Positions 51,210-60,898 of a stretch of 64,000 bases of DNA are shown here, piece after piece (position 1 is the first letter of the stretch; every line of letters starts with the position of its first letter). A program made the translations under genes and the position numbers. The stretch lies in contig NZ_JAAQPI010000011.1 of the NCBI RefSeq assembly GCF_011683955.1, forward strand, positions 273,691 through 337,690. The letters are read 5' to 3'. Source of the DNA: Pseudomaricurvus alkylphenolicus (GTDB lineage: Bacteria > Pseudomonadota > Gammaproteobacteria > Pseudomonadales > Cellvibrionaceae). The notes beneath the pieces are model-generated. The model was not told where the DNA came from. It searched no databases and saw only the letters and a list, made by a program, of their open reading frames with translations.

Positions 51210-54200
51210 ATGCGATTAATCGCACTCCTTCTGATGCTGATATCAGCATCCCTCTCCGCTCAGGATGGTCAGGCACTTAGAGAGGACATCGATGAGCTCT
51301 ATATTGGAATACTGGGGCGTGCAGCCCACAAGGATGGCCAGGATTACTGGTACAACCAGATCTCTCGGGGTGCTCTGACCCTGGAGCACACTCGAGCTTC
51401 ATTTGTCCAGCAAGTGGAGTACAGAGAAATCTACGAAAACCTCACGATTTCTGAATTGATCCGCGCTATTTACCAGAATTTTCTCGAAAGAGAGCCGGCC
51501 GCAGCGGGCTTGAGCTATTGGCGAGAGGAATTGTATAGCGGCCGGGTTAACACCGATCAGTTTGTAAACGCGGTGATCAATGCTGTGCGGAATGCTGCAC
51601 CAGACGACCCGCAGGCGCAGGCGGATTTGAACGTACTGAAAAACAAACTCGAAGTTGCCGAGTTTTTTACCGACGAGACAGCGTCTACTGCTGTAGATAG
51701 CAGTTTCATCCTGGCCGCACGAGACGTTTTATCTGATGTTACCGACGTTCGAACGAGTGTTGATAGAGCGTTGGAGCTCGCTGAGATTTATGCAGCACAG
51801 ACTGGTTCTTCTACTGCCAATATGGTCGGGGCTTGGGGTTTTTCCTATCCCAGGGAATCCTGTGATGAAACCTACTATTTCTCAGAGGACGGTACTCTAG
51901 AGATAAATTCTAATGAGGAAATCGCCTTGGGCCGATATGTCGTCTCGGGAGCGGGATTGAGACGCCAGCTGAATCTCCTTATCACTTCGGACAACCTTGG
52001 AATGGACTGTGAATTCAGTACACGCAATGACGCCGGTTCGGAGTTGAGTATCTATGCGGAGTTCGAATCTAACACCCGAATCAGCCTCTATAGCAGTGCG
52101 ACAGGAGGCGAGCAATTGGTGACGCTGCAGGCTGTGCTATGGAAGCCGAATGGAGAGCACCTTTGGTTAACAGTCCCCAATGATGTGGAAGGCTATGAAC
52201 GAGGCGTAGCAACAATTGCAGCCACAAGTTCTCGAACAGATATTCGAGATATTACATGGAGTCAGGTTGCAGGACCTTCCGTCGATATTCTGAATCCAGC
52301 AGCATTGGAAACAGGTCTTCAGCTGCCTGAAGTTAGCGAAGACTCTGCGGTAACACTCCAAGTGGAGATCGAGTTTGAAGACGACGAGCGCAGGTCGGCT
52401 CTGGTAGAGCTGGCCGTGCGGGCTTATGCTAATGTGGAAGATGTTGAAGTTGAGGATGTGGCCCTTGATCAATGTATAGAACAGGAGTCCGCTTCAAATG
52501 ACTTTACTGATATAGGTCAAGTCACCAGTCTGGAATGCAGTGGCGTGGGTAATCTGTCCGGGCTGGAAATGTTCCTGGCGCTGGCCAGCCTGAGCCTTCC
52601 TGACAACACTGTTTCCGCACTTGATAGTCTTTTCTCCCTTACCAACTTGGAAACACTGAATATCACTGGCAACAGTGGTTTGTCGTGTTCAGAAATAGAA
52701 TCGCTTGAGTCTCAGTTGAATTTGGGGGAAACCTTTTATAGAGATGATTACTGCGTGACATCCAGATCGATTGAGCTTGGCGCTATCGGCTTCGATACAG
52801 CGATTGATGAAACGAGAGAGCAAATTTATATATCTATCCCATCGCGAAATGAAATTGTTGTGGTATCTACCTCGAAACTCAGAGTAGTGGATAGAATTTC
52901 GTTGCCGGGTTCCCCGTACGGAATTGATTTGAGTATTGATGAAAGTCGACTATTTGTAGCGTTGAGAGGTTCCACCTCAATCGCATCCCTTGATCTGGAG
53001 CAGCGTGAGATAACACTTATCCCATTGGCAGACAAAACGGGTCACCCGGATACCTATGATGTCGTTGAGGGAGCAGAAAACAGGTTGTTTGTGTCGGCCT
53101 CTCCAGGGAGCGGAGGTCTTGCCAGGGTTGCCCAAATTAGGCTTGATGAGTTTAATTTGGCGACGTCGGTTGCCAATAATCAGTACATAAGATCCAGGCC
53201 AACGTTCGCTCGCTCACCGGATCATCAATTCGTTTATGTGGGGTCAGGGTTTTCTCCCAACTCATTATACAAACTCAGTTTAGTGGATCCGGATGCTGGA
53301 ATTGCGCTCGAAGACGATCATGGCAGCGTTAGTGGGACACACAATCTAACGGTGAATCCAGAAGGTACACGAATAGCGTTAGGGAGCGGACAGGTGTTGC
53401 GAACCGGGTCTTTTATTGAGGAGGGACGCGTTAATTCCGGAATTTCGGTGTCTAGCAAAACTACAAATACGCTCTTTGTTAACGCCAGTGGCGGCGGAAT
53501 ACTGGTCTATGATTTTGATTCGCTGGAAATGCAACGAAGCATTGATACCGGATGTTCCAGTGGAGCATCGAAACGCATAAATGTGTTTAACCAGGATACG
53601 AACTTTGCGTTGCTTCAATCGGATGTGTTGTGCATCTATGGATCGGTGTCTGTCTCTGAAAGCAACGACGCTTTCGCTGAACTGCGATTTGACGATCTTG
53701 GGCTGGAACGATGTGTGATCGATGCGGCCCAGGAACGCGGGTATACATCGCCCGATCAGTTTGAAGCGTTGGATTGCAGCGGTTCCGAAACCAACATACT
53801 GAATTTAAACGCCATTCAAAAGATGCAAAACCTAAAGCACTTGGATCTGTCAGGTCATGGTGTCCTCTCTCTCGAACCTCTGGCGAGTGCGGAAAGTATC
53901 GAGTCTTTGTCGCTAAGAAATACCAATGTGTCAGACGTTGAATACCTATTTGGACTAACATCGCTAACGGCCCTTGATGTACGGGAAAACGATAATATTA
54001 CCTGCGACAAGCTAGATATTCTTGCTCAGGGAGGAACTGGGGTGTCGGCTGAAAAGTGCACCAGTCATGCCAGAATTGAGTTAGGCGCGGTTGGAGCTGA
54101 TATGGCTTTTAATAGGGCGGAGGAAAGGTTGCTGGTTTCGATCCCATCGATGCAACAGATTGCAGAGGTAGATTTGAATGAAGTTTCGATTGCTAACCGA

Positions 54201-54965
54201 TATGCAATGCCTGGGACGCCGCAAGGGATTGACCTGTCAGCGGATGGAGAAACACTATACGCCGCGCTTTTTGGAGACGGTGATATCGGTTATCTAGATC
54301 TGACCACGGGTGAAACAGACGTTGTGGATCTGTCTACGCAGTTGGATGATGACAGGACTTGGGATGTCGCTGAAGTGGAACATAACAGAATAGTCGTTTC
54401 TTCCAATCCTGGAAGTAATGGTTTCGCCTATATAGTAGAAGTTCGAAGAGATGAGGATAATGCCGCGACACGAGTCGCCGGTGGAACTATTATCAGGGCT
54501 CGACCAATCTTCGCAGCCGATCCAGCGAACCAAACCGTCTACATTGGCTCGGGATTCTCACCGAACTCCCTGTACAAGCTGGACGCGTCCGATGCTAGTT
54601 TGCCCATCGTACTTGAAGACGACCACGGGCAGGTCAGTGGGACCGATAATCTCACTCTTAGCGCTGATGGCAGTTTGATTTACCTGAGCTCTGGTCAGGT
54701 ATTGGCTACGTCTCAGTTCAATCAGGTGGCCAAATTCCCATCTGGGAAATCCTGGTTGTCCAATGATGGGACAAACCTCTATATCGCAGAAGGTGAGCTC
54801 AACGCAGTAGGTGTGTATGACGTTAACACGACGGCGAAAGTCGGTCGCCAAGAGTGGGGGTGCAACTTGGAAGACGTGAAGTCAATTGTAGAAGCACCAG
54901 GTGGAGGGGTCATCGCTATGGGCGATGATCTTGTATGCTTTGTTCGGATAGTGCCCTACGAGTAG
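51210..54965 (+). CDS. Large exported protein: DUF4214, leucine-rich repeats and two beta propellers
   Basis: 1251 residues from ATG 51210 (AAAGGGAA upstream). Signal peptide LIALLLMLISASLSAQ. DUF4214-like region at about 25-200 (IDELYIGILGRAAHKDGQDYW, IYQNFLEREPAAAGLSYW). A beta-rich piece (about 205-310, WGFSYPRESCDETYYFSEDG) and an Ig/PKD-like piece follow. The rest is a duplication: a short leucine-rich repeat module (about 425-520 and again 830-945, LTNLETLNITGNSGLSC) followed by a seven-bladed-type propeller (about 525-815 and 955-1250, sharing PGSPYGIDLS/PGTPQGIDLS and YVGSGFSPNSLYKL/YIGSGFSPNSLYKL). Probably a surface or secreted binding protein; no catalytic motif seen. Confidence 0.85.
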   Translation: MRLIALLLMLISASLSAQDGQALREDIDELYIGILGRAAHKDGQDYWYNQISRGALTLEHTRASFVQQVEYREIYENLTISELIRAIYQNFLEREPAAAGLSYWREELYSGRVNTDQFVNAVINAVRNAAPDDPQAQADLNVLKNKLEVAEFFTDETASTAVDSSFILAARDVLSDVTDVRTSVDRALELAEIYAAQTGSSTANMVGAWGFSYPRESCDETYYFSEDGTLEINSNEEIALGRYVVSGAGLRRQLNLLITSDNLGMDCEFSTRNDAGSELSIYAEFESNTRISLYSSATGGEQLVTLQAVLWKPNGEHLWLTVPNDVEGYERGVATIAATSSRTDIRDITWSQVAGPSVDILNPAALETGLQLPEVSEDSAVTLQVEIEFEDDERRSALVELAVRAYANVEDVEVEDVALDQCIEQESASNDFTDIGQVTSLECSGVGNLSGLEMFLALASLSLPDNTVSALDSLFSLTNLETLNITGNSGLSCSEIESLESQLNLGETFYRDDYCVTSRSIELGAIGFDTAIDETREQIYISIPSRNEIVVVSTSKLRVVDRISLPGSPYGIDLSIDESRLFVALRGSTSIASLDLEQREITLIPLADKTGHPDTYDVVEGAENRLFVSASPGSGGLARVAQIRLDEFNLATSVANNQYIRSRPTFARSPDHQFVYVGSGFSPNSLYKLSLVDPDAGIALEDDHGSVSGTHNLTVNPEGTRIALGSGQVLRTGSFIEEGRVNSGISVSSKTTNTLFVNASGGGILVYDFDSLEMQRSIDTGCSSGASKRINVFNQDTNFALLQSDVLCIYGSVSVSESNDAFAELRFDDLGLERCVIDAAQERGYTSPDQFEALDCSGSETNILNLNAIQKMQNLKHLDLSGHGVLSLEPLASAESIESLSLRNTNVSDVEYLFGLTSLTALDVRENDNITCDKLDILAQGGTGVSAEKCTSHARIELGAVGADMAFNRAEERLLVSIPSMQQIAEVDLNEVSIANRYAMPGTPQGIDLSADGETLYAALFGDGDIGYLDLTTGETDVVDLSTQLDDDRTWDVAEVEHNRIVVSSNPGSNGFAYIVEVRRDEDNAATRVAGGTIIRARPIFAADPANQTVYIGSGFSPNSLYKLDASDASLPIVLEDDHGQVSGTDNLTLSADGSLIYLSSGQVLATSQFNQVAKFPSGKSWLSNDGTNLYIAEGELNAVGVYDVNTTAKVGRQEWGCNLEDVKSIVEAPGGGVIAMGDDLVCFVRIVPYE

Positions 54966-55107
54966 TGTCATTTTCAGCTACGCCACTTGGCGCAGGTTCG
55001 ATGAATGCCTCGCGTGTCGCCAGGTGCCAGCTCAGAAGCGATCCCATAACCTGATAAACAGCAGGGAGAACACCCAGCAAGGCGGTTTAGCTGCAAGGAA
55101 GATGCTT
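54966..55107. other. Short spacer before the relic block
   Basis: No gene or terminator recognised in the 140 bases between the stop at 54965 and the start of the rio fragment. Confidence 0.5.
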
Positions 55108-55345
55108 TAAGCATAACGTAATGCATTATCAGGGCGTGGTCTTCTCGGGCCTGTTCCGCTGACATTGACACTTCGCCCAGTCTCGGAGCGGCATCGCCGT
55201 CGTCATCGGTGACCAGTTCCATCAGCAGCACACCGCCAAAGCACCCAAAAGGTTTTGGTACTCTCACGCTGGCAGCGGCGAGGCGATACAGGGCTTCAAC
55301 CTTGGCATTCTGCCAGACTTCTTCCTGTTGACGGCGTCAAATAGT
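55108..55345 (-). pseudogene. Fragment of a duplicated RIO kinase gene
   Basis: Clear DNA similarity to about 49243-49480 of the intact gene, covering roughly residues 82-158: QQEEVWQNAKVEALYRLAAA, RVPKPFGCFGGVLLMELVTDD, DAAPRLGEVSMSAEQAREDHALIMHY. The N-terminal ATP site and the catalytic HGDLSEFN part are missing, so the fragment cannot be a kinase. On its upstream side it is fused to a broken phospholipase-A2-like copy. Confidence 0.9.
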
Positions 55346-55351
55346 GACCCT

Positions 55352-55706
55352 TTCTGTAACTCCTCCTCCTGAGACAACTCCCCATAGAACCTGGGATATG
55401 GCCAACCGTAGCCCCAGCGGAACTTCGTCGGCAGAAAGGGTGTCCCACCCACGCGAACCCCGGCCAGCATAAGCAGGGAATTTCCTCCTCGCCGACCTTC
55501 TCAACACAGGCCTTGAGAGCAAAATCGGCATTCTCGCGATCTTTGAAGGTGCCATCCTTCCAGTAGGCATAATCATGCTCATTGCAGCCACAATTGTCGT
55601 TGTTCCAAGGAACCATCGGAAAAGGCACTGCAGCCGTCGCTGATAAATGGCTTCAGTTTTGCGTCTGACGCCAACACTGAGCTGGACAGTAGCATCAAGA
55701 AAGTGA
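55352..55706 (-). pseudogene. Broken copy of the phospholipase-A2-like gene
   Basis: Matches the gene at 61203-61613: EHDYAYWKDGTF, DFALKACVEKVGEEEI, then a frame shift near 55475, and LAGVRVGGTPFLPTKFRWGYGW with YPRFYGELSQEE in another frame. The signal-peptide end is also damaged. At the 3' end the frame runs into the rio fragment. Confidence 0.88.
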
Positions 55707-55734
55707 AAAGGCCGGTGTTCTACACGAGACAGCG

Positions 55735-55842
55735 CTACGCTTCAGTCTCACCTTCCACAGCTTTCTCCCGGTCAGCCTTGGCGATATAGCGCGGCTTCTT
55801 CCTGGGATCCAGCTTGGCTTTGGCCTTTTTACGGCGATTCAT
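55735..55842 (-). CDS. Short DUF2986-type paralog
   Basis: 35 residues, ATG at 55842: MNRRKKAKAKLDPRKKPRY, then IAKADREKAVEGETEA. It equals the 46-residue gene at 61695-61835 minus an internal in-frame deletion of 11 residues (QIFEKKLKKAK or equivalent), so the frame stays intact. It may still be made, but may equally be a relic. Confidence 0.6.
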   Translation of the reverse strand: MNRRKKAKAKLDPRKKPRYIAKADREKAVEGETEA

Positions 55843-56244
55843 GATTCATAGTCCGGGCCTCTTCGGGGGTGGAGTCTGAACTGTCGACAGTGGCGTGGCA
55901 GGTGATTGCTCCGGTGGCAGTCCGAGAGTAGCTTGGGTCCGTGGATCTGTTGATGATGTGGAAGGTGTCGCCCTTGGTAATTCCTCGATAGATGGTGATG
56001 AAGGACTTCTCCAAATGGGATGCCGATGTTCTTGAGGTGGCTGTGAGGGATATTGGGGAGGGGAGTTCCGTGATATTATCTTCATCTTTGAACGGATGGT
56101 GGCAAACAAGGATGAATGGCGGCGTTTCCACTCTAAGGCAGACACTTGGTGTCTGCCTCAGTCTTATTAAACGCTGGACAAACTCCTCACTCTACAACCG
56201 AACCCTGGCACGGCTGCCAAGACCTAGACAAGGAACGTACTTTC
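55843..56244. other. Upstream region of the giant Ig-repeat gene, with an unresolved ORF
   Basis: On the minus strand a frame of about 100 residues (55829-56131) contains FITIYRGITKGDTFHIINRS and GAITCHATVDSSDS, which look protein-like but match nothing I know, and it starts inside the DUF2986 copy's end. It could be another relic. A strong hairpin is at 56136-56158. Confidence 0.35.
56136..56158. repeat. Strong inverted repeat upstream of the giant Ig-repeat gene
   Basis: AGGCAGACAC-TTG-GTGTCTGCCT, ten perfect pairs, 87 bases before the ATG at 56245. On the plus strand it is followed by CAGTCTTATT, a poor T-run, so it might be a weak terminator or an operator. Confidence 0.6.
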
Positions 56245-59200
56245 ATGACGGACAACACCGCCCCATATCTGGCTGGGATTCTTGCTGATCAAATCGTAGC
56301 GCCCGGTATTTCATCAAGCTTCGAGCTTCCTGAGGGTTTGTTTGTAGACCCGGACGGGGATGAATTAACTTTCTCTCTGGAAATGCAAGACAGCACTGAC
56401 CTGCTTTCATGGCTGTCCATAGACTCGCAAACGGGTGCAATTACTGCGGCTCCCGGAGATTATGATCATGGTGAATTGGCGATAAAGATTATCGCGACAG
56501 ACACCTCTGGCAGTTCTGCGGTGTCTTTCTCCAATATTCGGGTGGCGTTTCCTGATGTACGGGTAAACAGCTACATCGATGACGATCAGTTCGAGCACGA
56601 GGTTGCCCCCTTGGCGGATGGCGGCTGGATCGTGACTTGGCATTCCGACAAACAGTTGGGTGGATGGGGCGAAGAAGTCTATGCGCAGCGCTACGATGCC
56701 GATGGCAATGCGGTGGGGTCGGAGTTCCTGGTCAACACTTTCACCTTCAGCCACCAGCAAGCTCCAGCGGTTGTCGGCTTACCGGATGGCGGCTGGGTTG
56801 TAACCTGGGAATCTTGGTCTCAGGACGGTAATTACAACGGGATTTTTGCACGGCGTTATGATCGTGATGGCAATAGGATCGGGTCGGAATTTCAGGTCAA
56901 CACCCACACTGACGATTCCCAGTATTATCCTGCGGTTGCTGCTTTGAAGGATGGCGGATGGGTGGTGACCTGGTCATCCTGGTTTCAGGACGGTTCTGAC
57001 AATGGGATCTATGTCCAGGGTTATGATAGCGATGGCAATGCGGTGGGTGCGGAAGTTCAGGTCAACACTTACACTGATGACCGCCAGTATCAACCCGTGG
57101 TTACTGCCTTAGCGGATGGCGGCTGGCTGGTGGCTTGGAACTCCTATCAGCAGGATGGCTCTGGCTCTGGGGTTTATGCCCAGCGTTATGACGGTGATGG
57201 AAATTCGGTGGGATCTGAATTTCGGGTCAACACCTATACCTATAGTTCCCAGTCTTCACCAAAGATTGCCGTCTTGGCGGATGGAGGCTGGCTACTGAGC
57301 TGGAACTCCTATCAGCAGGACGGCTCTAGGGGGGGCGTTTTTGCTCAGCGCTATGATAGCGATGGCAATTCGGTAGGGTCGGAATTTCAGGTCAATACCT
57401 TCTCCCTTGGCTCCCAGTCTGTACGAGCGGTTGAGCCCTTGGCGGATGGCGGCTGGCTAGTGATTTGGGCATCCTACGCGCTGACTGGCTCAGGCAGTGA
57501 CGTCTACGTCAAGCGTTATGACAGCAATGGCAATTCGGTGGGGTCGGAGTTTCGGCTCAATGTTGACAGCAGGCACTACGAGTCTGGTCACTGGGAGTCT
57601 TCCCTAAGGATTGCCACCTTGGCGGATGGTGGCTGGGTAGTCACATGGACCGTCAATGACGAGGACGGTTCTGGTTATGACATCTATGCCCAGCGCTATG
57701 ATGCCGATGGCTACCAGCTTGGCATTTCTCACCAGTTCATCTCGGTATCGGGCTCATCGACTGAGGGGGAGCTTCTAACTGCAGAGATTGACGGTATTCA
57801 GGAACCCTACGGGTATGAACAGCTATCTTATCAATGGTTCGCCGATGGAATGGCCATTGATGGAGAGACAAGCTCGACACTATTGTTGGCTCAGAGCCAC
57901 GTTAACAAATCGATTTCGGTTACCGTTGCTTACACCACTGGTCTGGGAGAAGAAAAACAGCTGACCGCTGGCACAGCAGACGCGGTTTCCAATGTAAACG
58001 ATGATCCTATCGGTGGTGATGAAATCATTGGCGCCGCTCGTCAAGGTGCAGTACTGCAATACAGTCACAACATAGAAGACGAAGATGGCCTTGGTGAACT
58101 CCACTTTCAATGGTTGCGCGACAGCGATCCAGTTGAGGGGGCTACGGCTGACGCGTATCAGTTAACGCAGGACGACGTTGGATCGGTATTCAGTTTGCAG
58201 GTGAGTTACGTTGATGGCTTTGGGGCCGCAGAATCTGTCATCAGTGACAACACCGATATCGTTGAAAATGTGAATGACGAACCCACTGGCGCCGTCACCA
58301 TTGTCGGTACCGCCGAAGAAGATCAAATCTTAACGGCATCCAATAGTTTGGTTGATGCAGACGGTCTGGGTGTGGTCTCCTATCATTGGTATGCGGATGA
58401 TCTAGCCATTGATGGCGCCACTGGTGATCAGCTAATTCTGGGGCAGGATCAGGTTGGTAAAGCCATCAGTGTTGCTGCCCTTTATATCGATGACTGGGGT
58501 ACGCAAGAGTCTGTATTCAGTGAAAGCACCGGTATCGTTGTCAATGTGAATGATGAGCTTACGGGCACCGTCGATATTGTCGGCACAGTGGAAGAATATC
58601 AAACGTTAACGGCGTCCAATACCCTGGCGGATGAGGACGGGCTGGGTGTGGTTACCTACCAGTGGTACGCGGACAGTCTGGCCATCGATGGTGCCACCAG
58701 TGATCAACTAACACTGGGGCGGGATCAGGTTGGCAAAACCATCAGCGTTGCTGCCCGCTATACCGATGACTGGGGCACAGACGAGTTTGTATTCAGTGAG
58801 AGCACCAGCATCGTTGTCAATGTGAATGATGCGCCCACGGGCGCCGTCACCATTGTCGGAACAGCGGAAGAAGATCAAACGTTAACGGTGTCCAATACCC
58901 TGGTCGATAAAGACGGCTTAGGTGTGGTTTCTTACCAGTGGTACGCGAACAGTCTTGTCATTGAGGGTGCCACCAGTGATCGGTTGACTCTGGAGCAAAC
59001 TCAGGTTGGCAAAACCCTCAGTGTCGTTGCTCGCTATACCGATATGCGGGGTACGCAAGAGTCTGTATTCAGTGAAAGCACCGGTATCGTTGTCAATGTG
59101 AATGATGAACCCTTGGGCACAGTCACTATTATTGGCACTGCTGAAGAAGATCAGACCTTAACAGTATCCAGTACCCTGGCGGATGAGGACGGCCTTGAGG

Positions 59201-60783
59201 CGCTTTCTTACCAGTGGTACGCCGATGGTCTGGCCATCGAGGGCGCCACTAGCGATCAACTAACTCTGGGACAGGATCAGGTTGGCAAAGCCATTAACGT
59301 TGCTGCCTACTATACCGATGATTGGGGCACCGCAGAGTCTGTCGCTAGCGAAAACACCAGTATCGTTGACAATCTGAATGATGAGCCCTTGGGCGTCGTC
59401 ACCATTGTCGGCACAGCTGAAGAAGATCAAATCTTAACGGTATCTAATACCCTGTCTGATGAAGACGGCTTGGGGGTAGTTTCTTACCAGTGGTATGCAG
59501 ATAGTGTGGCCATCGACGGTGCCACCAGTGATCGGTTAACTCTGGAGCAAGATCTGGTCGGCAAAAGTATTACCGTTACTGCCAGATATACCGATGGCTT
59601 CGACGTGGAAGAAGCGGTAACCACAACGGTGGATAGTCTTGTGGCCAACCTCAATGACGATCCACAGGGAAGCGTTTTAATCCGTGGTGTTGTAAGGGTT
59701 GGACAAACCGTTTCAGTAGAGGTCGATCTTGAGGATCCCGATGGGCTCGGGTCTTTCATTTATAAATGGCTGCGTGATGGCACTGAAATAGCGGGGGCGT
59801 TTGTTCAAGAATACCAACTGCAGCAAGATGATGTCGAATCAAAGCTCCAGGCCGTGGTCAGCTACACCGACGGCTACGGTGTTGAAGAAAGTGTAACCTC
59901 CGATGCACTGTTGGTTGGGGCAGAGGTTTTTGGTGGCGACATCGATGATATTCTTAGTGGCACCTTGGCGGATGACGAGATAAGTGGAGGTAATGGTTTC
60001 GATGTGATGACAGCTCGCTATCTTCCGAGTCAATACATTTTATCAGACGGAATCCTGTCTGGCAGCGAGGGTGATGACCACTTGGATAGCATAGAGTCCA
60101 TTGGTTTTGGTTACGGCATGGGTCATGATGCCTACATCGTTGACGTGGAGTTGGATGATCTTGTCGATCCAGATGGTGAGGTCGGTACGCAAAAAACCTA
60201 CGCGGCTGAGCTGCTCGACAAAATCAGTGACCTGTACATCGCCTATTTCGGCCGCGCCCCCGCTGCGGAAGGCTTGACTTATTGGTTTAAAGAAAACTAC
60301 ACAGGATCACTGGATTTTCTGTCTACCGCGAAGAGTTTTGCCGATCAAACAGAATTCAGAACAACCTACCCGGAAGGTTCCACAAACCGAGAGTTTGTAG
60401 AATCGGTTTACCAAAACATGTTCAACCGTGCACCAGAAGCAGCCGGTTGGGACTACTGGGAGAAAGAGCTGAACAACGGTATGGATAAGGCAGTGTTCCT
60501 GCTGGCTGTTATCAATGCAGCATACTCTCCAACTGGCGGCGAGCAAGATCGGCAGCTCTTGAGCAACAAGCACGATGTTTCCATCTACTATGCTGAGCAA
60601 ACCATGCTTTATCCTGATGAAGGCTTTGATAACAGCATCAATGAGTTGCTCTCGGCGGTGACCTCTGACGTAGATAGCGTGAATCGTGCTATCGATATTA
60701 TTGACTATGTGTTTGAAGAAGAAGTTACTCTAGCAGGAGTGATCGATGATCAAGCCCTCTGGGACTCGTTCTGGGTGGCTTAA
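56245..60783 (+). CDS. Giant RTX-type adhesin-like protein with Ig-like repeats and DUF4214
   Basis: 1512 residues from ATG 56245 (AAGGAA ten bases upstream); no signal peptide, which suits type I secretion. Order: a cadherin/He_PIG-like domain (about 1-95), seven repeats around DGGWVVTW with QRYDxDGNxVGSEFQVNT (about 110-490), eight Ig-like repeats of about 90 residues (about 500-1225; TIVGTAEEDQTLTVSNTL, VSYQWYADGLAIDGATSDQL, VVNVNDEPTG), one RTX-like stretch (GGDIDDILSGTLADDEISGG), and DUF4214 near the C-terminus (SDLYIAYFGRAPAAEGLTYW, VYQNMFNRAPEAAGWDYW). DUF4214 is common at the ends of large secreted adhesins. No secretion genes are in the window. Related in domain content to the gene at 51210. 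Confidence 0.9.
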   Translation: MTDNTAPYLAGILADQIVAPGISSSFELPEGLFVDPDGDELTFSLEMQDSTDLLSWLSIDSQTGAITAAPGDYDHGELAIKIIATDTSGSSAVSFSNIRVAFPDVRVNSYIDDDQFEHEVAPLADGGWIVTWHSDKQLGGWGEEVYAQRYDADGNAVGSEFLVNTFTFSHQQAPAVVGLPDGGWVVTWESWSQDGNYNGIFARRYDRDGNRIGSEFQVNTHTDDSQYYPAVAALKDGGWVVTWSSWFQDGSDNGIYVQGYDSDGNAVGAEVQVNTYTDDRQYQPVVTALADGGWLVAWNSYQQDGSGSGVYAQRYDGDGNSVGSEFRVNTYTYSSQSSPKIAVLADGGWLLSWNSYQQDGSRGGVFAQRYDSDGNSVGSEFQVNTFSLGSQSVRAVEPLADGGWLVIWASYALTGSGSDVYVKRYDSNGNSVGSEFRLNVDSRHYESGHWESSLRIATLADGGWVVTWTVNDEDGSGYDIYAQRYDADGYQLGISHQFISVSGSSTEGELLTAEIDGIQEPYGYEQLSYQWFADGMAIDGETSSTLLLAQSHVNKSISVTVAYTTGLGEEKQLTAGTADAVSNVNDDPIGGDEIIGAARQGAVLQYSHNIEDEDGLGELHFQWLRDSDPVEGATADAYQLTQDDVGSVFSLQVSYVDGFGAAESVISDNTDIVENVNDEPTGAVTIVGTAEEDQILTASNSLVDADGLGVVSYHWYADDLAIDGATGDQLILGQDQVGKAISVAALYIDDWGTQESVFSESTGIVVNVNDELTGTVDIVGTVEEYQTLTASNTLADEDGLGVVTYQWYADSLAIDGATSDQLTLGRDQVGKTISVAARYTDDWGTDEFVFSESTSIVVNVNDAPTGAVTIVGTAEEDQTLTVSNTLVDKDGLGVVSYQWYANSLVIEGATSDRLTLEQTQVGKTLSVVARYTDMRGTQESVFSESTGIVVNVNDEPLGTVTIIGTAEEDQTLTVSSTLADEDGLEALSYQWYADGLAIEGATSDQLTLGQDQVGKAINVAAYYTDDWGTAESVASENTSIVDNLNDEPLGVVTIVGTAEEDQILTVSNTLSDEDGLGVVSYQWYADSVAIDGATSDRLTLEQDLVGKSITVTARYTDGFDVEEAVTTTVDSLVANLNDDPQGSVLIRGVVRVGQTVSVEVDLEDPDGLGSFIYKWLRDGTEIAGAFVQEYQLQQDDVESKLQAVVSYTDGYGVEESVTSDALLVGAEVFGGDIDDILSGTLADDEISGGNGFDVMTARYLPSQYILSDGILSGSEGDDHLDSIESIGFGYGMGHDAYIVDVELDDLVDPDGEVGTQKTYAAELLDKISDLYIAYFGRAPAAEGLTYWFKENYTGSLDFLSTAKSFADQTEFRTTYPEGSTNREFVESVYQNMFNRAPEAAGWDYWEKELNNGMDKAVFLLAVINAAYSPTGGEQDRQLLSNKHDVSIYYAEQTMLYPDEGFDNSINELLSAVTSDVDSVNRAIDIIDYVFEEEVTLAGVIDDQALWDSFWVA
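57740..59920 (+). repeat. Eight tandem Ig-like coding repeats
   Basis: Units of about 270-280 bp. The inner five (58280-59640) are very similar at DNA level, sharing blocks such as GAAGAAGATCAAA and ACCATTGTCGG, so they may recombine and vary in number between strains. The first two and the last are more divergent. Confidence 0.85.
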
Positions 60784-60898
60784 AGGAGTACTGGTGCGGC
60801 TCTAGCCATGATGCCGCCGAGTGATCTGGCCGGGTTGGTGAAGCCGTTTTCGGACAGGGTGATACCGGGTGGTAGAGAGCCCGTATATCAGTCCCTTC

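Noticed and set aside
55829..56131. 100-codon minus-strand ORF as a real gene
   Set aside because: Overlaps the DUF2986 copy, its start is arbitrary and no family fits; it may be a relic, so it is only mentioned.
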